Source: Luidia sarsii
Taxonomy: Eukaryota; Echinodermata; Asteroidea; Paxillosida; Luidiidae
DNA length: 64,000 nt
Reading direction: 5' to 3'
Assembly (NCBI GenBank): GCA_949987565.1
Contig: OX465116.1
Span: 14,600,909 to 14,664,908 of the forward strand
Within the stretch, counting starts at the first letter, position 1. Every line of letters starts with the position of its first letter. The notes under the pieces are model-generated. The model saw only the letters and a program-made list of their open reading frames with translations, made no database searches and had not been told where the DNA came from. Positions 21,071 through 36,000 of the stretch are shown here, piece by piece. Position numbers and translations under genes: made by a program.

Positions 21071-24000
21071 ATGCAGGATTTTTCCAAGTTTCTGGATGAC
21101 CAGTTTGACGCCAAGGACTGGGTCAACTCAGCGTTCCGAGCTCAGAAGGATGCCCCGGAACAGAAAGATGTGAGCGAACCAAACTTGTCATCTCCCGACG
21201 ACGGACATTCTGTCCGAAACGTTGAGTCCATTGTGTTGTCTCACACACAGTCAGTCTCTGGACTAGTCCGGACTACAGGCAGCGAACACACTGCCTGACT
21301 TACCAGCTCTTTTCAAAGCCATACTCCTTGTCACCGCATACCTCCTACTTGGTATTTCCACCATGCAAACCTTTCAACCTTACCGGCTCTTTTGAGAGCC
21401 ATACTCCTTCTCTTAAGAGATGATGTACGTGGTGTCACCGCAAACCTCCTACTTGGTATTTCCACCATGCAAACCTTTCAACCTTACCGGCTCTTTTCAA
21501 AGCCATACTCCTTCTCTTAAGAGATGATGTACGTGGTGTCACCGCAAACCTCCTACTTGGTTTTTCCAACATGCAAACCTTTCAACCTTACCGGCTCTTT
21601 TCAAAGCCATACTCCTTCTCTTAAGAGATGATGTACGTGGTGTCACCGCAAACCTCCTACTTGGTATTTCCACCATGCAAACCTTTCAACCTTACCGGCT
21701 CTTTTCAAAGCCATACTCCTTCTCTTAAGAGATGATGTACGTGGTGTCACCGCAAACCTCCTACTTGGTATTTCCAACATGCAAACCTTTCAACCTTACC
21801 GGCTCTTTTCAAAGCCATACTCCTTCTCTTAAGAGATGATGTACGTGGTGTCACTGCAAACCCCCTACTTGGTATTTCCACCATGCAAACCTTAAAATCT
21901 TACCAGCTCAATTCAGAGCCATACTCCTTTTCTTAGGATATGATGTACTTGGTGTCACCGCAAACCCCCTACTTGGTATTTCCACCATGCAAACCTTTCA
22001 ACCTTACCGGCTCTTTTCAAAGCCATACTCCTTCTCTTAAGTGATGCTATACATGGTGTCACTGCAAACCCCCTACTTGGTATTTCCACCATGCAAACCT
22101 TAAAATCTTACCAGCTCAATTCAGAGCCATACTCCTTTTCTTAGGATATGATGTACTTGGTGTCACCGCAAACCCCCTACTTGGTATTTCCACCATGCAA
22201 ACCTTTCAACCTTACCGGCTCTTTTCAGAGCCACACTCCTTCTCTTAGGAGATGATATACATGGTGTCACCGCAAACCTCCACCATGGAAACCTTCGAAT
22301 CTTATCTCTCACGCACACTCACGAAAGAGTTTGTCACCACAAAACTGCCTTGTCTAGATTTGTGGACTATTTCTTCCTTATACAGCACAGTATAAAAACA
22401 AAAATCTGGGCCAATTGGGAATGGCCCCCGTTTGGCCCGAGACATTTCCAAGTGTCATTTAGCCACTGGGCCACCTTTCAATTTCAGTCCAAATTCGTCT
22501 GTCCCACTCTGCAGAGTCAGATACTGTATGTTTTGTTTTTTATTCCTTCATTGATGCAGGCCCATGCAGCTACGCTTGTCATGAAACTACAGCTCTTCAT
22601 TCAGGTACCGTAGCAATTCCTGTTTCAGAGTCAAATCCCCCCAAAAATGTGCAAGCTGCTCACTGACTACAAGAATTCCTCCCCCACTTCTCTCTTTGAC
22701 ATCCCCCAACCCCCTGCCCTTCCCTTTGATCTCACCAGCAATCGTATTTGTCCTCTGTCTGTCATCCGTGTCCCTATCACGCTCTCCTTCCTATTTGGTT
22801 TTGTCCTTGTCATTCTGCCTTTGAGAAAGGTCCTGCCAGGATCCAAACGTCAGGCCCTCCTGACTTTTTGAGATTCGCATTTTGGTGATTTCAGTCAGTA
22901 AACAGTTTGCAACATTCTTGCATATTATTGCTTTCAAAATGTAAATTTTGAGATTTGCATTTTGGTGATTTTAGTCAGTAAGCAGTTTGCAACATTTTTG
23001 TATATCAAGTGCTTTCAAAATGGTTTGAAAACAAACTCGCGGTCAGTTTTTCCCTTTTCTTTTGTTCGGTTGGAAAAAAAACCTTGAAATGATCTTGCCT
23101 CTTTTTTTTTTTTCTTTTCTTCGCTCTCGCAGGAGGTGAACAATTCCCTGGAGGAGACGAGCCAGCAGGCTGTTCAGAACCTTCCCAGGGTGCTGAGGGA
23201 GGTGGATGCGGTCCGGCAAGAGGCCACATTCTTGAAAGAGCAGATGCAGCTGGTTAAGGAGGATATTAAGAAGGTGCTCTCTCGCTCCATCTCAACGTCT
23301 TGTTTTTGCTTGTGCCGGTAGCCTCCTTCTAACTTTTTGTGCACATGCATGCACGGCGTACATGTTCAATACCTGTCAAGCTAGAACCTTGTGACGGGCA
23401 CAGGTCTTATAAAAAAAAAAAAAAATCAGTTCAAGATGAGATCTGTTCACGCTACACAGTTACTTCCTGGAAACTTCCAGACGATTTATAATCCCACCGA
23501 CGATTCAAACTTTTTAAAAATTTTGTTTTTCACGACAGTGATTGATTCGTAAAGATCTGAAAATTATGAAATTTAGCATTGTTTGGTCATTGTTATGAGA
23601 GCAAAACGTATGAGAAAGACACTTATTTCTGGGAAAATAGAGGGCAAAAGGCGTACTATTGTACTATTTACAACAAAGTTCACACAGAAATAATTTGGAT
23701 ATCATTTGAAAGCTATTGGTATATTCTTTCACATCATTAGAAAATCTCAAAGTCTCAAAAGTGGGGGTTATTCCTCATTATGCTGTGCCGGGTCATAATG
23801 TCTGATGAAATTACTACAATCCGAAAAGATCGTTCCGTTCTGGCGTTTTCCTCCGGCCAGGTTGAGGAGGACACCTCCCAGTCTATGAAGATGCTCCTGG
23901 ATATTGACGCCATCAAGTCCCGCATGAAGGCAGCCTCCGACGCCCTTCAGGTGAGTCGGGAGGGAACCGACAAAGCCGGTACCCGGCAGAGTCGGTCAAC

Positions 24001-27000
24001 TCGCGCCGGTAAGCATTTCATATTATGCGGACCAGTCAACTGTCAGAATCTCTAAGGCCGTTTACGGAATTGAAGGCCCGTGCACAGGCTGCGGATACGG
24101 TTTCCTTTCTTTCCCCTCGCCCCGTTAAAATGTCACAGTTTTGACCGCAGTTTCTGATTGGAGACTGTACTGAAGAGCAGACCTTCCGATTCTGCGGCGA
24201 GGGTCAAGCGAGGGCGCCGCTGCACCGAGGGACATTTGATGCAAATGGTCCGTCGCATCGTTGTTGATTTTTCTGGGGGTTGTTGCTTCATCAACAGGAG
24301 GCGGATAACTGGACCACCCTGATGGCGGACGTCGACGAGGTTTTCCAGAGCCAGAACACCCAGGCGGTAGGTTCTATTATTCTCTCGGTCATCCGTGGGG
24401 ATATTTCGGTGAAATTCTTTCAACTGACCCGTCGCTCTCCTTTCCATCGTTTGTGGGGGAAATGAAGCTTTTCTAGAAGTTGCGTCCACCTTGTGCGAAT
24501 TCCCCGAGCTTGCTGTAGCCATGGTTCACGAGTAATTGTCATTTGCATCTGAAAGAAAATAGGGGGGAAAAAAATGAAAAATTCGGCCAACAAAAATTTG
24601 ACTGGACCGGAACTTGAAAATAGGCCTGTGATCCCTGGAGATAATACAGCAGTTAATAGTTATATAAGCGTTTGTCAAAAATTGAATTGTTGTTGTTGTT
24701 TGACTGGTGAAATCATTAGCCTGCTATTACAGTTACCAGGGGACGTGACGTGGATGCTGATTTCTTGTCCCCCAGTTAATAGTTGAATGCTTATGACTGG
24801 CGCCGCTTACACCAGCAGTGTTAGCTGACTATTTGTGGAAGGCCGCCGTCTAAGGGCTGGATAGCTCAGGTGGTAAGAGTGCTGGCAGGTTTAGACCAGA
24901 AGCAAAAGTTCAGAACCTGGACCAGTGCAGTTGTCTATGCTAATTTTTTATACACTGTTGTAAAATTTCACCGTCAGTTGTATGTTTAAATTATTAAAGT
25001 TCAGTACAAAGCCAGAGCTCTTTGAGCCAAATTTGCAAACTGTTGACTATTCCCGTTTGTTTATTGAAATTTGATACAATTTGGGTCTGGATTTGATTGC
25101 AGATTGCAGACAAACTGATGGCAATGCAGCACAGCCTGGTAAGTACTCAGTCCACAGAACCCTGATTGGTTTTTTTACACAGATTCCTTCGATCCTAGCA
25201 GGACCGTGCCGATGGTTCCTGCCTTTGAGAAAGGTTACGATAGGGTCAAAACACCAGGCGTGGATTTCACAAAGCCTCACGATGCATCGTAACTCATCTT
25301 ACGACTGATATTTCATTGTAAGGTTTCTGTGCATCGTTCATCATTGTGGGATTGATCGTACTTTATGATGGGTTTGATCAAATCAAACGCTAGCCCTCAA
25401 TTTTTTTTTCGGGGGGAGATTTTGTGGCTGATTTCATCAAACTGTCTGTATTCTACAATCAGTGGCAAGACAGATGAATGATGGTTGATGCATGTTTATA
25501 AAACAAAAAAATTCCAGCACGGCACGTCCTCTTAACTGCAATATGATATCCAGGGATCACACACCCGCTTTCATTCAGATGCAAACAACCAATTGTTGTA
25601 CCGGTAAACCTGGCTACAGCAGCTCGGGAATCACACAAAATGGATGCAGATTTTTTTAAAATTCAAGTCAAACAAAAGGAAAAACTGACTGGGCACTTTT
25701 GAACAAATTGAGAAATCTGCCTTTGAGAAAGGTCCTACTAGGATCGAAACGTCAGGCCCACTAAATTTTAAAATTAAAAATTGAGAAATCGGCAAAGAAA
25801 ACTTTGACTTGACCAGGGACTTGAACCCGATTTTTAATTTTTATTTCAGAGCATGCTCGCTCACTGCGGGGACTACGAGGAACGATGCCAGCACCTTGAA
25901 ACGCTCAAGAATCGTCTGGAAGCCATGCTGAGCACGCAGCTCGTCAGCGCCTTCAACACTCACTCGCTCGGTGAGTTCCTCTCGTTCGGTGCGGCTCTCT
26001 CGGGGTCTAGGTTGTGTCGCGGAACGCTCGCAGGCAAACGCCGTGACAGGGACACTATGAAGATCTAAACGGTGAAAATGGGGTGAAAATGTCATTTAGC
26101 CGTGAGAAGAAATTCACCGTGTTTTCACCCCTATTTCATGGCACACAGTTAGCCAAGTCTTTTTCACGGTGTTTTCATAGTGGTCTCCAAGGCCTTGTTC
26201 CTGGTGGTAAATGGCTAGAGGTAATTTAGAAGTATCTGGGAGTGACAGTTACAAGGACACCATTCAGTACCTCTATGGGGGCTGGTGGTCCCTACTGGTA
26301 ATTGAATTAGCCATCCCCCAAGGCTGGAGCTTGCCACCCTAGATATTCACAGTTTTTTTTCACGGTCTCTTTAGTGACCTGAAGATGTCCTTATCAGGTC
26401 AGAGAAGCGATTATTTTCATGGTAAATTCACTGTAAAATGCACCGTGAAATCGCATTGACTTTTTAGTTTCACGGCGAAATGACATTTTCACGCCTTTTT
26501 CATGGTTTAAATGTTCGTAGTGGGAAGAGATTGCCACGCACTGTAAGCAGCAGCATTGATGCTGCCTGTGCGTTTTTGTTTCTTTCTTTTTTCGAACGTG
26601 TGATGAACGTGTTTTTGAGAAGAGCGTTTGAGTTTGTGGTGAAGTCAATACAACAAAAACTGTTGCAAACTGCTCACTGACTAAAATGACCTGCAATACA
26701 TGAATCTCAGAAAGTTAGAGGGCCTTAAAATTGAGTGGGCCTGACGTTTCGATCCTAGCAGGACCTTTCTCAAAGACAAAGTGAGTTTGAGGTGGACGGT
26801 CTGAGGAGAAAGGGACGACCAAAGAGGACATGGAAGACGCAAGGAGGAGAGCAGGAGGGTTGGGCTTGAAGAGGGGGGATGCGCTGAATCGGGTCGAGGT
26901 GGAGGGAGATTGCTCTGTGAGTGTGAGGCGAATCCGGCCACCCCTGTTAACGGGGACAAAAAATCCGGATTTTAAAATGTTGGATTTACTACAGCTACTA

Positions 27001-30000
27001 CTTCCTGTTAGGGCTGGCCTTCTACTGGCCCGAGACAATTTCGGCGGCCGTTTGGACACCTGGCCCCAACTGAATTTTGTCCGTGGTGTCACATTCTTCT
27101 CCGCACTCGTAGAGGCCGCCCAGGGCTACGTGAAGATCTTCCTCGACATCAACAGACTGCCCCAGCTGTACAGCTACTACTACAAATGCCACAAGGTCGG
27201 TGCGAACAGACTGGTCTGAGCGTCCGACCGCTATGCGCGCTCGAATCCTAACTGACACTCAGTCAGCTGACTTGGGTCAACTCGGGTCGAAGTGACGTAA
27301 TTTTTGACGTATTTTTACAGTGGTTTATCGCGCACTACTACAACACACAACCACATTGGGCATTGACGTCAAAGCATCTTGAGGAAAATCTGAGAGGTTT
27401 GACGCTGGGATTGCCTTGTCTCAAAATTTGTTTAATGATGGTTACAATGTTAGTTGGAGGTCAGGCGGTGCGTGGTTAGTCCCTGTGATGATGTGACGTC
27501 TTCAAACTTCCGAAGCACCCTCTAATTTTCCTCTTTTTTTTTTTTTCAACTTGGTGGCAGAGTTCGTTGCTGCAGCAGTGGCAGCACCTGCAGGCAGAGA
27601 ACCTTGACCGGTCGCTGGCTGAGTGGCTGCCAAACTTCTACGACACTCTCTTGTCCACCTGGCACAAAGAGGTACGCCGCCCGACTTGTCTGTTTGTCTC
27701 CGTGTCTGTCTGTCTGTCTCCCTTTTTTTAAATCAAAATTCGCCCGAAAACATGGCCATAAAGCCACTCAAGGTAAAGGTGCTAAGTAGGAAGGAGTAAA
27801 CAAGGTGAGTATGGACAATCCAATCTAAGATGGCCAGGAGGAACAAAAGTGAAAAACATCGTGACTCAAAATCCTGTTCCTCTAGTCCTAGGTTGGTGAA
27901 TAAAAAGCTAACTATAGTAAACTAAGTAAGTAAGTAAAAACAATCAAATACAAGTAAATGGTAATGTTTAAGATAAATCCTGATTTAAATGATGTTACAA
28001 ATCATGGAAATGCAGGATAAATTTGAGAAATATAGATATGAATAATTTTGCAGCAAACAATCAGCTGAACAAGTTTATGAGTTAAAAGATTTAAAATGTT
28101 TATCGCCGGAGAACCTTTTTCATATTGTAACGGCGTACTAAAAACCAGCATGGACCAAAGTAAATTTAAATGTAACCAATTATTTTATTTAATATGAATC
28201 CAGGCAAAGAAAGATCAACAAGCAAAGTGACTCAGCTTACAAAGAAATAATTAAATAATACTAACAAAAATAACTGCTGGAAAATGCTGGACAGCTGCTG
28301 AACTTAATACAGAACAGTAAAAAAAAACCTTAACAACTCAAATGGCAGCCGCCCAGCAAGATGTGCCACTCTCAAGATTTAAATGCCTCACTGTGTGGCA
28401 ATGCCACACCGCTTATATTTGATTTGGCAATTCCTTCCAGGCACAGCCCAGAAACACCCAACTAGTTGAATAAATATGCCAGTGACTGGATAACACACCT
28501 AAGTTAAGGAATTAATATTACAGTATCTCTCCTTCTCCTGGCAGGTCAAGTGGTGTGGTCAGGTATTCCCGGAGGCAGTCAGGGTCGTCTGTGAACTGCT
28601 GACCCAGACTCTAACCGGTCTGCAGCCGTCGCTGCCGGCTTGCATGGACACGGCGCTGCAGGACAACACCTTGCCCAACCTGCTAGAACTCAGACAGGTT
28701 CGTTCACCGCGGAGGAGGACTATTGTAGCATACGTCGTTTGCAAAAAAAACAAAAAACGCCATTGTTGTGATTCAATCTTGATTTAAATCACGAACCAAA
28801 TAATCCCCTGTTGTTTTTTTTCTGTGTCAGTCGGTCCGTTTTCACTGTCCAAAATGAACGTTATTGTTTGTTGAATCGCGATCCAAACGCCACTTGTGTG
28901 TGTGTGTGTGGACACAATAAATGCAATTATTATTGGGATTTGAATAGCGATTGGAACTCCAATTTTCGTTTTCTTTGCAGATCACAAACCGGTTTATCAA
29001 GAATCTCGAAGGTGCAATTCAGACGACGGCAGGTGAAACTTATGAAGAATGATTCTTAAAATTCGATCCTAGCTGGACCTTTCTAAAAGCCTTTGAGAAA
29101 GGTCCTTCTAGGATCGAAACGTCAGGCCCACTAAATTTTAAGATTTGCATTTTGGTAATTTTAGTCAGTAAGCAGTTTGCAACATTTTTGTTATCACTCG
29201 AAGATTGATTCTCTGCAAATGTATAGATTACAGACTAGAGTGGGGTTTTCTTTGCGAAATTTGATTTCATTGAAGGAATGGAGAGAATGACCGGGGAATT
29301 CCTCAAACAAACAAAGGAAAAAACTGACTGGGAACTTTTGAACCAAAAAAAACCCTTGAACCCGAGACCCTGAATGAAAGCAGGGGTGTGATCCCTGGAG
29401 ATATACATGTACGGCGGTTAATGGTTGAATTGCTTCTGACTGGCGCCCCCACCCCAGCAAAGACTAGTTGACTATTAGGGAAGGCCACCATCTAAGGCCT
29501 GGATAGCTCAGATGGAAGAGAACTGCTATGTCAATCCAGAGGTCTCAGGTTCAAGTCCCGGTCTCAGTCAAAGTTTTATTTGGCAATTTTTAATTATTTT
29601 TTTTACAAATTATTATTATTTATTTTTTTCAGGCACACCTACAGGCCGCCATTTTGAAGACCTAGTGAATGCGATCCATGCACCCTATGTGCCTTACCTT
29701 TTGCAGTATGGCCGGCTAGAGAAGGAGTTCCTACTGCAGGAAGTGGACTGTGCTCAGATGGTGGGTACAAATCTTGAGCGAGCTGAGAGGTCTCCCAGAA
29801 AAAAAGAAAAAAAAATGCTCCTACCCAATAGATCAGTTGCACCGGCGGCCATCTTTGGGGCCTAGTCTTTGTTCCTGGATAGGCAAGAGTGCACTCTTTG
29901 TACCTGCATTGTCACTGATTTGTAATAACACTAGAAGGCCCCAAAGATGGCTGCCAGTGCAAGAGATCTATTGCAAGCAGGGAAACTGGGACTGTCAATA

Positions 30001-33000
30001 TTTAATCGTTGTCTAATTTCTTTTTCTTCGCAGGAGAGGAGAGACCTGATTGATTGTGCGCAGCTGTTGTCCGACTCTGTCAACAAACTCTTCAAAAATG
30101 CCCGTGAGGTAAAACAAAATCATGCACTCGCTACAATCCCAAAGTTCGTGGTTTGCATAGTGACTGTTGACTGATGCGATTATTACCATGGATACACCAT
30201 CATACCGACTTATTTAACCACCTTGCGGCGTGACCTCCGAATTCGATTGTCACGACAACAGCACCGTGCTGACCTTAATTTTTTTTTTTTTTTTTTTAGG
30301 CGGTTGAGCGTTGCATGGGTCTGACGGACGGCTGCGGTATCGTTGGACTTCTGGAAGCTCTCAAAGTAGGTCGAGAAATTTGGACTAGGAATTGTGTCAG
30401 ATGAGCAGAGCGCTCAATGCTGTGTATCTCAAGAGATCGCGCCCTTATTTCCGTTCAGATGCAAGCGACAATTTGCCGTTAACCTGGCCGCAGCAGTTTG
30501 GAGTGGATGCAGCTGCTTAAACTTTATTTCCGGGAAATCAAAAGTGGGAAACTTTTGTAAACAATTTGTGAAAAATTTAAAAATTTGCTAGAGAAAACTC
30601 TGACTGGACCGGGACTTGAACCCGAGAGCTCTGGATTAATGTACCAGCGCTCTTACCATCTAAGCTATCCAGCCCTTAGATGGTGGCCTTCCCTAATAGT
30701 CAACTAGTCTTTGGCACACCAGCGCTCTTACCATCTGAGCTATCCAGCCCTTAGATGGTGGCCTTCCCTAATAGTCAACTAGTCTTTGGCACACCAGTGC
30801 TCTTACCATCTGAACTATCCAGCCCTTAGATGGTGGCCTTCCCTAATAGTCAACTAGTCTTTGGCACACCAGCACTCTTACCATCTGAGCTATCCAGCCC
30901 TTAGATGGTGGCCTTCCCTAATAGTCAACTAGTCTTTGGCACACCAGCACTTTTACCATCTGAGCTATCCAGCCCTTAGACGGTGGCCTTCACTAATAGT
31001 CAACTAGTCTTTGCCGGGGTGGGGGCGCCAGTTGGAAGTAATTCAACCATTAACAGCCGTATATCTCCAGGGATCACACCCCTGCTTTCATTCAGATGCA
31101 AACAACCAACTTTTTGGTGACAGATCACTACATGAATTTCTATATATCTCGGGAATGGAACGTGCTACAGAGGTTAAACTTGCATCAAAATAAAGCTTAT
31201 TTCATGCTCTTTCTGACTACGGGTGTAACTTTTTAATGTCATTTTTCTTTAGACTTTATTTCATGGCCTTTTTTCAATAACGAGGTAGTCACATATTTGT
31301 GCAATTGGTGTAATCATTTACCGATATATACATTGTAGCGATCCAACAGTTTTCTGTACTATATAAAACATTGCCTGCAGCATATGGTCATTTTCTTTGT
31401 CTAAAGCCGCGTCCGCACTGGACTTAAAATGGGTAAACTAACCGAGCAAATGGGTAAATTGACCATTTTAAGTCCAGTGCGGACAGCCCAGGAAGTTTTC
31501 CTCCCAGGTAACTTACCCGACTCCAGTGGGTAGTTTAACCGACCAACTTCTGCCCGGTTAAATTGACCAGGTCAGATTAACCGAGCCGAAAAGTCCAATC
31601 TGGACAAGACGTCTCGGTAAACGACTCGGTAAAAAACCACATCCGGTCCGGCGCAAGACTCGTGCGGGCGTGGGGTAGCAACGTGACTACAGTACATGCA
31701 CATGTACTGTACATAATGTACACACACGGCCGGTAGATTGTGTACAGACATCCGGTGAAAGGTCACCACGAAAGTGCCCTCATGCGTTTGTTTGCGCCAG
31801 TCGGTTAGTTTTACTGATCATCTCGGTTAGTTTACCCGAGTCGAATAGTCCAAGTGCGGACGCCTGGAAGATTTACCCATTGGAGTGTTACCCACGGGCT
31901 CGGTAAAAAATAAGTCCAGTGCGGACACGGCTATAATCTGAAGCGCTGAGCAGTTTGGTTAATTCCGGGTGTTTTTTTTCTGTCAGGCATTCTTCCACAG
32001 TTACTGCCTCAAGTTCCACGCATCCTTGGACGTGTTGCGTACGGTGGGGGGATTGGATGGTGCGGCGCCCTCGCAGTCAGAGCTGGGAGAGGACTGGAGC
32101 AAGTTTCAACACGCCCTTAAGATCATACAGACTTGCGGTAGGTCAAGCTCGGAGCACGTCCCCCCCTTGCCCCCAAAATGAGAATGAAAACCACACGCAC
32201 ACGCTCACAAGAGAGATCTTGCCACAAGATGTCGCCGCAAACTGCCCACGTGGCTCATTAAGCTCAAGTTGTTTGTGCTCGAAGTGTTCTTTCATATTTG
32301 GCTGGTTTTCTTGTTCTCCTCAGGTGAACTTTTGCTACAGAATGAGGAGTTTGAGCTGGAGCTGATCGGCGCCATCTTGAACACGGCTACTAGTCACGTC
32401 GCAGAGGCGTTTTCCCCGACTAAGATCACGAGCATCAGTCCGACGTAAAGTTGTTTAAAGTCGAGCAAAAAAAATGGGGAAAAAATGACTGGTTACTCTT
32501 TTAAGCAATGTTGAAAATCATAAAATTTAGTGGGCCTGACGTTTCGATCCTAGCAGGATCGAAACGTCAGGCCCACTAAATTTTATGATTTGCATTTTGG
32601 TAATTTTAGTCAGTAAGCAGTTTGCAATATTTTAGTATATCACTTTAATGTTGAAAAATGGCAGATAATTTTTTTTTTTATAGGACCGGGACTTGAGCCC
32701 GAGACCTCTGGTTTTGTGTACTGGCGTCCTTACCATCTGAACACCAGCCTTTAGATGTTGGCCTTCTCAAATAGTTTTGAGAAATCTCAAATTTATTTTA
32801 CTTGTTCTCTTGCTTTTTATTATTGTAGCCAATGTATTTGATATTTTCAGCTGTGTGTACAAGTATGGTCTAAATTTTGAGTGTTTTTCGTCTCGTTTGT
32901 GTTTTTTTTGTAAAGGCACATATCTACTGACCCGTTCAAGGAGTATAATTACTTGGTTCTAGAAGATCCGGTACAGCACGCGACCTTTGTCGACCTCGTG

Positions 33001-36000
33001 GTCAAACTCAAACAAGGTAAGAGTGAGACCTTGGACAAAGATTGCCAGTGCGAACAGAAAATGGGCAACCTTCCATTGTTCCTTGGATTACGTGTCTGTC
33101 AATGCTGGGGATGTTTTTTTTTCATTCTTGTGATATGACCAAAAAAGTGACTTTCAGTTCCTTGCAGTGACCTAGAAAATGAGTGAAAATTCCATTTTGT
33201 CCCAGCACCTAGTTATTAGCTTTTGCGCCTCGAAGCGGAAAAGCTATTGTTGTTTTTGTTCTCTTTTTGTGCAAGGGCCAAGAAAATCTAAAAAAAAAAA
33301 AAAAATCCTGCATTTGTTTGACGTAAATTGAAAAAGCTGCATCTACTTTCTATGACCCCTGAACTGCAGTAGCAAGGTTTATTACAATTATTTGTTGTTT
33401 GTAGTCAAGGTTTTGGTTGCCATTTTTAAAGATAAAAAAAAAAATCAAAAAAATTCCCCAAAAAATATTTTCTTAAAATTGAGTGGGCCTGACGTTTCGA
33501 TCCTAGCAGGACCTTTCTCAAAGGAAGAGGAAAGACTCTTCCTTTGAGAAAGGTCCTGCTAGGATCGAAACGTCAGGCCCACTCAATTTTAAGATTTACA
33601 TTTTGGTAATTTTAGTCAGTAAGCAGTTTGCAACATTTTTGTATATCACCAAAAAATATTTTGTGTCTTTTTTTGCTCTTCTGTTGGATTCATGCCAGAC
33701 GAGGTCACACTCCTGAAAGAGGTCACCGAGTACATGCAGAAGGTCAACGAGCATGCCCACAGGTTCACCTTTGGCATCGTCTTCCGCCAGCTGGAGGCCC
33801 AGCTGCAGCAGATATCCAGCATGGAGGTGAGAAGGCGGGGCACCAGACCGGTCCCACGGGACGGATGGCTCTAGGCGGCGGTCATGGCAACAGGCACTCT
33901 TAAGCCCTACGATTTAGATCTGCGACCCTTCAGTCAGTAATTTGAGTTCACTTGATTAGTGAATTTGCAAAGTCAACTCTGACTGGACTGGGATTTGAAC
34001 CACGCGCTTAAGTTTTTTTTTTACTAGCCCACCGGGCTAGTAAATTGAGTTTTTTTGCTAGCCTGCAGCAAGTTTTACTAGCCCTGTAAAATTAATATTG
34101 ATTTTAACACAAGGTTATTAGGTCAAGTAAAACAAATTTAGTTTCTACTTTCTCTTCCCCACCTGCATCGTTTTTTGCCACCACACCGCCGTCTACTTTT
34201 TACTAGTCCGCCGGGCTAGCAAAGTGGGTCATTTTACTAGCCCGCGGCTGTTTTTACTAGACAATGACCGCTGGGCTAGTCCTAAGGTCGAGCCCTGCCG
34301 AGACCTCTGGTTTTGCGTAGTAGTGCTCTTGCCATCTGAGCTATGATTTTGATATATTGATTTTAATTTCTTAAACTTATATTGTGCTCCCTCTGTGACA
34401 TTTTAAGCAATTTAGCATAGCTAGGAAGCTAGGAAGCTATTTAACATAGCTAGGAAGCTAAATAGACATTCAGTTGTCGTCAATAATTTTAAAGAATCAG
34501 TAGATTACATTAGATTACATTAGATTACATCAGGCCCACTTAATTTTTAGATTAGATTACATTGATAAAAAGGTCAACACAAGATTGCATGCGGTCAGGA
34601 TGAAACTAAAAAGTCCGAAACAGAACAATGCCACACTACACCTCACAGATGTTACACGATCTTTGCATCAAGGAGAATTTACATGAGATTTGAAGGTTTG
34701 CATGGTGAGAATAGCAGGATAAATAGGTTTGCGGTGACACCATGTAAATGGCAATCTCTTGAAGCAGTCTCCTGAATACGAGCAGAGTACACTGTTCGAA
34801 ACGTCGAGTTCCACCGGTTCCTTTCAGAACCACACTTACTCACAAAAGAGAATTTACATGGTGTCACCGCAAACCTATTTATCCTGCGAATGTACATGTA
34901 ATTCAATGAGGGTCTGCCCTGCTCGACGTGATAAGCACCAAGTGCTCAGTGCTTATCCCGCCCCAGCTGCCTGATTTTTTTTTTTTTTGCAACAGGCATC
35001 GTGCAAAGCACTGAGCCACTCGTAGAGTAGGGCAAACCCTCATTGAAGGACATCACACATCACCGAATGCTTGACAGCAATTTGAAATTGTTTCCTTTTT
35101 CCCTTTTTTTCCCTTGTTCCTTTCACGCTGCGAATTTTTCAGGTTTGGACCGCGGAGGGAGGAATGCTGGCCGCGGAGTTGCCTGAATTCAGCCTTTCCC
35201 CCCAGGAATACATCACCAAGGTACTTGCTTACTTACTTTCTTTCTATTTTTTTTTTAATTCACTTCTTTAAATTCACATTCATTACTATCCATTCCATAC
35301 ACAATACCAAAAAAATCACGTAACACAATGATCATGATCATGAGGTGATATACAAAAATGTTGCAAACTGCTTACTGACTAAAATAACCAAAATGCAAAT
35401 TTTTAAAATTTAGTGGGCCTGACGTTTCGATCCTAGCAGGACCTTTCTCTCTGCCTTTGAGAAAGGTCCTGCTAGGATCGAAACGTCAGGCCCACTAAAT
35501 TTTAAGACAATGATCATGTTAGATAATTATACAAGTTGTACACTTAGAAATAAGTGAAAATTATTCAGCAAGTTGAGCGTCTACATTAGAAAGGTTTCAC
35601 TTAAAAGTCAGTTTGAAGTTCAATTTAAAGAAATAGCAAAACTCAGCTTGCTTACTTACTTACTTATTTATTTCTCAAAATTTAGTGGGCCTGACGTTTC
35701 GATCCTAGCAGGACCTTAGTCCTTGATGTCCTGCTTGGATCAAAACGTCGGGCCCACTAAATTTTGAGATATGCATTGTGGTAATTTTAGTCAGTAAGCA
35801 GTTTGCAACATTTTCATATATTACTTATTTACTTACCTACTTACTTACCTACTTACTTACTTGCCCATTAGGCCCGTTGCAGCCAGTCTCAAGGTTGAAA
35901 TTGTCTAGGTCAAGTTGAGGCTCTTCATTAGGGTAGGGTGTACTCTGCCTGCTGTCAGGAGACTGACACTACCACTTTGTATTCATCCAGTAGAATGGAC

